This document shows, one piece after another, positions 59,514 to 64,000 of a DNA stretch of 64,000 nt; position 1 is the first letter of the stretch, and every line of letters starts with the position of its first letter. A program made the translations under genes and the position numbers. The notes beneath the pieces were generated by a model. That model ran no database searches. It worked only from the letters and a program-made list of their open reading frames with translations, and was not told where the DNA came from. The stretch comes from Prevotella sp. (GTDB lineage: Bacteria; Bacteroidota; Bacteroidia; Bacteroidales; Bacteroidaceae), in assembly GCA_022781445.1 (NCBI GenBank), contig JALETQ010000026.1, positions 62,001 through 126,000 on the forward strand. Direction: 5' to 3'.

Positions 59514-60575
59514 TTATATACCTCTTCCTTTTTTCTTCTTTCTGTTGGCTTGGTATCTGAGTTTGCGCTGCCATGCAGCTTCGGCATAGTCATCGCCATG
59601 TGTGGTTGGTGTAATCAAATCGCCCAATCCTTCCACCACTTCATCGGCTGCGCTGATGATGGTATCTGCCACTGCACCAATGGAATTCTGCACTCGTGTA
59701 GTGTCATTGTCTCGTGAGATTGAGGAACGGCTCTTTGGTACGAGTTGATAATCTGTATTAGACTGTTTTTCCTTTTCTGTTGCCTCCTGTATTGTTTGGT
59801 ATGGTTTCTTTGGTTCTTCCTTGTTGGTTGCTTCAAAGTTCCTCTGCAAGGAACGGTAGCCGAACTCCCTGCCGATTTCGGAAGCCTTAAATGTCTGTCT
59901 AGCGTATGAGAACTTCAAGCCATAGACTTTGCCCTGCTTGTTCTTCATGCGCTCTATGGTAATGCCCCTCTTGTTTAGGTCGTAGAGGAACATGGAGTGT
60001 CCCGTGATGCCTGTACCCTTATACTTGTCAAGCAGGTCATAACAGATTTGTTGCACCTCTTTCTTTGTTTGCTCTCTTGTGGGACTGGCTTTTGTCTTTT
60101 TGTGTTTCCTTTCCGCCTTGACCTCCTTTGCGATGGTCATGCCATACTTACGACTGAGTTCCTCCGCTACCCTTGCCGCCCTGTTGCTTACAAAGGTGGT
60201 ATCATAGACTTCTCCGTACAGGCTGATACGATTGGCAATGATGTGGATGTGCATATTGTCGGTGTCCTTGTGCGTTACCGCCACCCATTGGTGTTTTTCA
60301 AGTCCCATCTGTCTGGCAAAGTTCGATGCAAGGTTACGGACAGATTCGAGACTCAGCCTTTTCTCGTCTTTCGGCGCTATGCCAATTTCAATGCGCAGGA
60401 ACTTGTTTCTGCATCGTGTGTTGTAATCGCTGACCATCTTCATTTCCCCGTAAATCTCCTTCGGGGTAGTTCCGTAGAGATGATTGGAAATAAGATGTTG
60501 CCCGAGCTTTCCCTCCCTGAAGATATAATCCAGAGCTGTGCTTCCATGCGCTATCGCCTTACATTTTCCTATCAT
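59514..60575 (-). CDS. Relaxase/mobilization nuclease (MobB-like)
   Basis: MIGKCKAIAHGSTALDYIFREGKLGQ...QHPW-type motif LEKHQWVAVTHKDTDNMHIHIIANRISLYGEVYD (HxHxxxN). Confidence 0.93.
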   Translation of the reverse strand: MIGKCKAIAHGSTALDYIFREGKLGQHLISNHLYGTTPKEIYGEMKMVSDYNTRCRNKFLRIEIGIAPKDEKRLSLESVRNLASNFARQMGLEKHQWVAVTHKDTDNMHIHIIANRISLYGEVYDTTFVSNRAARVAEELSRKYGMTIAKEVKAERKHKKTKASPTREQTKKEVQQICYDLLDKYKGTGITGHSMFLYDLNKRGITIERMKNKQGKVYGLKFSYARQTFKASEIGREFGYRSLQRNFEATNKEEPKKPYQTIQEATEKEKQSNTDYQLVPKSRSSISRDNDTTRVQNSIGAVADTIISAADEVVEGLGDLITPTTHGDDYAEAAWQRKLRYQANRKKKKGRGI

Positions 60576-60990
60576 CTCTTCTTATGTTTAAGACCTTATA
60601 TATATCATCGTCCACACGAAAACGAGGGTCGTAAAATCGCTTAAATGCATCTTTGGCACATAAGGAAAGGTTCTTGGTGATATGCACCCACCTTTCGTCC
60701 CTGACTTTGATGAGGTTGGAAATTTGTGCATAGAACCTTGCTATCTGCCCAAGGATGGCAATGGCTTCTCTCTCATTGGCGCCCATTGGAGGAACGGCTA
60801 CCACCTCGCCATTTAGGAGTATCTCACGGCAGTAATCGGAGAACCTTCGCCCTGTGTTTTCCGCCCTTGACTTGATACGCTGCTTTTCCTCTAAAGTGCA
60901 TCTTACTTTGATGAACTCCGTCTTGTTTATCCTCTCTTCTTCTTTACCTCGTTGCTGCCATTTGGCAGTTCTGCTATCATATCTGTTCAT
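60559..60990 (-). CDS. Mobilization accessory protein (MobA/MobC-like relaxosome protein)
   Basis: FIKVRCTLEEKQRIKSRAENTGRRFSDYCREILLNGEVV...LGQIARFYAQISNLIK; overlaps the relaxase start by 17 nt. Confidence 0.85.
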   Translation of the reverse strand: MNRYDSRTAKWQQRGKEEERINKTEFIKVRCTLEEKQRIKSRAENTGRRFSDYCREILLNGEVVAVPPMGANEREAIAILGQIARFYAQISNLIKVRDERWVHITKNLSLCAKDAFKRFYDPRFRVDDDIYKVLNIRRDDRKM

Positions 60991-61080
60991 ATAAAAGTCC
61001 TCTTTTCTTTGTTTTCAATCTTGCTTAATTTATGAACGCTGACCGATGAGAATGGAGTGATTACGGTCTAATCTCCCCGA

Positions 61081-61180
61081 TGGTCTGACGAGGGGAGCAA
61101 GCGCAGTTTGTGGGCACAAACTGACGTCTTGCAATGTCAGCTAACGAAACGTTTACGCATAAAGCGTTCTGTAGTCTAAA
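61081..61180. other. Candidate oriT region
   Basis: Lies upstream of the mob genes with clustered inverted repeats: CAGTTTGTG-GG-CACAAACTG (61104-61123) and CTGAC-gtcttgcaat-GTCAG. By position and structure only. Confidence 0.4.
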
Positions 61181-61340
61181 AGTGAATGCTGTGTATTCCG
61201 TGCCTGACTGTGTTCGTGGCATTCCCACCGTTCAGTAGGTTCGATAAATGTTCGTCGTCATATTCTCTGAAAAAGGGTTGAGGGTTTTAAGTGGAAAGGT
61301 TGTCCCTTTTCCAGAGAACCCTCGCCCCTTTTCCTGCAAT

Positions 61341-61799
61341 TTACAATCGTCTCCATTTCTCTATGTCCTCACCATACTCTTCCAAATGGATGCGTACGAT
61401 GTTCTCCACGAAACTTGAAAGGTTACTGCCCCTGTCGCCCAACCTGCGGACGATGAAGTCGGCACGCTCCTGTGTCTCCCTACTCAAATAGACCGCCTTT
61501 CGGTCGTTAAGTTTTGTCGGGACAAGGAAAGATTGCTTGTAGGCTTCAAGCGTCTCCTTTCTCATCTTGGCACTGATGCGTCTTTGAACGGCTGTGTTCT
61601 CAATGTTCTGTGAAGGTTCAGAGTGCGTGGTATTCTCTGTGTCCTGTTCGTTTAGGGCTTGAATAAATCTGGCTTTGCTTGCCTGAAGTTCGGCAATGAT
61701 ATATTCTGACGAGCCTTCAATTTGGTTTAGTCCTAAAGACTGATTGGTAGAGTGGCTGGTATTCTCCATTTTCTTGTTACCTGTTGTTTTCTTTTCCAT
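61341..61799 (-). CDS. DUF3408-like protein
   Basis: Disordered N-terminus and basic C-terminal KAVYLSRETQERADFIVRRLGDRGSNLSSFVENIVRIHLEEYGEDIEKWRRL. Confidence 0.75.
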   Translation of the reverse strand: MEKKTTGNKKMENTSHSTNQSLGLNQIEGSSEYIIAELQASKARFIQALNEQDTENTTHSEPSQNIENTAVQRRISAKMRKETLEAYKQSFLVPTKLNDRKAVYLSRETQERADFIVRRLGDRGSNLSSFVENIVRIHLEEYGEDIEKWRRL

Positions 61800-61803
61800 A
61801 GTT

Positions 61804-62802
61804 TTATCTCATTTTATGTTTGATTTGTTTTGATTTCTTGTTTTGTTCTGTAACCGACAGTCGTGTCCGTTCCTGCGCTTTCTGCTTCTGCAGCTCACGG
61901 ATACGACAGACATGAAATTCGTTGAGGTCTTTGAAGTCCTTGTAATGTATGGACATATCCTCTACCTTGAAACCAGCCTTTAGAAATTCCTGCACAGCCC
62001 TCCGTCCTGCATCGTCATTGTCAAGGAAGGCACAGATATGGGTTAAGTGTCGGTCGCTCAGATAGCGGACGGTCCTCGCCACATTGCTCACGGAGTTCAT
62101 CACAAGGCAGTGATTGGTGATTTCTCCTTTCATTGAAAGGAAAGACAGAAAATCCATAAATCCCTCAAACACGCATAAAGGCTGTGTCTTGTCTATTGGG
62201 TTTTCTGTCTGTTTGTCCGTGAATATCGGAGTAATGTCCTTTGGTGCTATCGTTCCCTTGAACGAGCCGTTGTCCCGAAGCTCAAACCCTCCCGACAGGT
62301 TGGCAAAGCCGATGGCTTGGTAGCGCCTGCCCCTAACCTCGTAACTGACACATTTGAGGAATGGCATAGCCTTTTCCAAGTCAATGCAGCGTTCCCTCGC
62401 AAGATACTCCTGCAAATGTGGTGGCAGGGTGTCTGATACCTCTATCAGTCTCCTTGCTCCATTTTCAGTCATCCCAGATTGGGTATTGTTTGATGCGAAG
62501 TCATTACGAGAACTATAGGTACCATTAGCGGGAGCGTTCTGCCCCAAACGGCGGATGGCTTCCGACAGCGTGCAGCCCTCCAAGCGCATACAGAGGTCGA
62601 TGATGCTACCGCCCCTGCCTTCGGCATAGTCTATCCAGAGGTTATTCTCTGTGTCCACCTTGAAACTCGGATGCGTTTCTTCCCTGAGCGGTGAACGGTA
62701 CAGGGCATAGGAAGCAGTTCTGCGAACAGGCTTGATGCCTTTCCTTTCAAGATACTCCACGATGGGGTATCGCTTGATGCTTGATAAATCTTTTTCTTTC
62801 AT
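61804..62802 (-). CDS. CHC2/toprim DNA primase-like protein
   Basis: YPIVEYLERKGIKPVRRTASYALYRSPLREETHPSFKVDTENNLWIDYAEGRGGSIIDLCMRLEGCTLSEAIRRL; LCVFEGFMDFLSFLS; CAFLDNDDAGRRAVQEF (toprim). Confidence 0.9.
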   Translation of the reverse strand: MKEKDLSSIKRYPIVEYLERKGIKPVRRTASYALYRSPLREETHPSFKVDTENNLWIDYAEGRGGSIIDLCMRLEGCTLSEAIRRLGQNAPANGTYSSRNDFASNNTQSGMTENGARRLIEVSDTLPPHLQEYLARERCIDLEKAMPFLKCVSYEVRGRRYQAIGFANLSGGFELRDNGSFKGTIAPKDITPIFTDKQTENPIDKTQPLCVFEGFMDFLSFLSMKGEITNHCLVMNSVSNVARTVRYLSDRHLTHICAFLDNDDAGRRAVQEFLKAGFKVEDMSIHYKDFKDLNEFHVCRIRELQKQKAQERTRLSVTEQNKKSKQIKHKMR

Positions 62803-63027
62803 TGTGATATGTTTTAATTGAATTGATTGAATAATTTTTACTTGAATGACAATGGTGTGTTTGAATGATATTTGAATGGGGCTTGAAAGAAATTCTCTTT
62901 TCCCAAGTTTTTCCCTTCCAAACTTTTTCATCTTTCTTCTTACTACATACTATTTTGTGATAAGTGTTTGATAATCAATCTTATTTTGTAGTATCAAGTC
63001 ATACTACAAACTTACGACATACACCTA

Positions 63028-64000
63028 CTACATTTGGCTGCTGCAACTATTCAGCAAAGGACATGGTAGAATCTTCCTTACCTTATACACATAGATGGGG
63101 CTGCCACCCTCTCGCCTCTTGCTCACTTTCTCAAAGCCTGCCCTTTTCAAGGCTTCGCCCATGTGCTTCAAGGATAAGAGATGATGCGTATAGTAGCCTA
63201 AGTAGGTGATGATCTCTGTGGTAGTCATATAGGTACAGTGGGGATTATCCTCCGTTGGCTTTTCAAAGCAACGCAGTAAGAGTTCCATCTCAGCGGTCTG
63301 TACCTGAAAGTCCTCACTCTCCCTGTATAGTTCGACAATCTCTTCATCATCAAACCAATAGCGGAAACCTGCGTTCAACAAGGCTTTGGCTTCCGCATAG
63401 ACATCATCCATTGAAATACTCTTTGCCCTGTTAATGTCAATGGACAACACCTCAAAGGGCAGAAACCTTCTGCTGCCTGTCGGGTCGGTAAGAAAGTCGT
63501 TGCCGTTCACCGATGCCATGAAACTTGCCAAGTGGGGATGTTCCTCCACATACTTGTCGTAGGGCATGCGGTACTTGACCATCGGGCAGGTAATGAGGTT
63601 CTTCAGTTCGTTCTCGTCACGCTTGTTGAGGGCTTTGAGCTGGTCGTCGATGTTCACGATGAGGTTCTGCCCGATATAGGTAAGCGTGTCCTTCTCCTGT
63701 GGATATATCTTTCCCGTGTAGCTGTAACCGTGCAGGGCAGGCGGACAGAGCAAATCCAAGAATGTTGTCTTGAACTTGCCCTGCTCGCCTGTCAGCACGA
63801 GACAGGTGTGGTTACGGCACTCACGGTCGTCCATGGCGTTGGCGACCACTGCCACGAGCCACTTGGTGAGGTATGGCAGCCACTTGTCAGAGTTACGCAC
63901 AACCACACAGCTTGCCAAGTCGGGAATGGCTTTCAGTGAAAAGGAAGAAGTATCACAATGGCTATTGTGTTCTTCATTACCAATACTATTACTGCCATAA
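63028..64000 (-). CDS. VapE-like P-loop ATPase, N-terminus cut by window edge
   Basis: Frame stays open to 64000 (...SLKAIPDLASCVVVRNSDKW); LTGEQGKFKTTFLDLLCPPAL (Walker A-like), IVNIDDQLKALNKRDENELKNLI, DPTGSRRFLPFEV. Confidence 0.85.
   Translation of the reverse strand, partial: YGSNSIGNEEHNSHCDTSSFSLKAIPDLASCVVVRNSDKWLPYLTKWLVAVVANAMDDRECRNHTCLVLTGEQGKFKTTFLDLLCPPALHGYSYTGKIYPQEKDTLTYIGQNLIVNIDDQLKALNKRDENELKNLITCPMVKYRMPYDKYVEEHPHLASFMASVNGNDFLTDPTGSRRFLPFEVLSIDINRAKSISMDDVYAEAKALLNAGFRYWFDDEEIVELYRESEDFQVQTAEMELLLRCFEKPTEDNPHCTYMTTTEIITYLGYYTHHLLSLKHMGEALKRAGFEKVSKRREGGSPIYVYKVRKILPCPLLNSCSSQM

Larger units (their letters stand above)
59280..64000 (-). mobile_element. Mobilizable (IME/mobilizable-transposon-like) element, right side outside the window
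   Basis: Contiguous minus-strand VapE-like / primase / DUF3408 / MobA-like / relaxase module following chromosomal ileS. No integrase inside the window; left boundary is approximate. Confidence 0.8.

Noticed and set aside
59225-59599. 124-aa - strand ORF at the element edge
   Set aside because: Overlaps the relaxase C-terminus and the inverted repeat; no domain, likely spurious.

Overview
The window looks chromosomal and comes from a Prevotella-like member of the Bacteroidales. Evidence: TAnnTTTG -7 boxes before many genes, type IX-style C-terminal domains, and a C10 (interpain/streptopain-like) protease. Most of it is housekeeping DNA: miaB, a histidine kinase, a FucP-type MFS transporter, aquaporin, class II aldolase, lgt, ychF, rpsT, tRNA-Glu, aroB, a broken kup, a TonB receptor, gyrB, hpt-adk-obgE-pgeF, nnrD, a GH29 fucosidase, typA, T9SS-type secreted proteins, desulfoferrodoxin, DUF389, a cobalamin-riboswitch-controlled btu operon, a C69 peptidase, an M23 peptidase and ileS-dksA-lspA-DUF4296. 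The right end (about 59.3-64 kb) is a mobilizable element: relaxase, MobA/MobC-like protein, DUF3408, toprim/CHC2 primase and a VapE-like ATPase cut by the window edge. The least explained content is intergenic. It includes (i) a 7 x 22-bp tandem array of 12-bp palindromes upstream of the B12 operon, plus two other 22-bp-period arrays; (ii) a MITE-like repeat of about 150-180 bp with 14-bp terminal inverted repeats, in two clear copies; and (iii) a family of about 160-180-bp long-palindrome elements with GGCAGGTTCT ends, two of which begin directly at the stop codon of a secreted-protein gene. kup carries an in-frame TAG and a frameshift. No CRISPR array, rRNA operon or obvious novel defence operon was seen.
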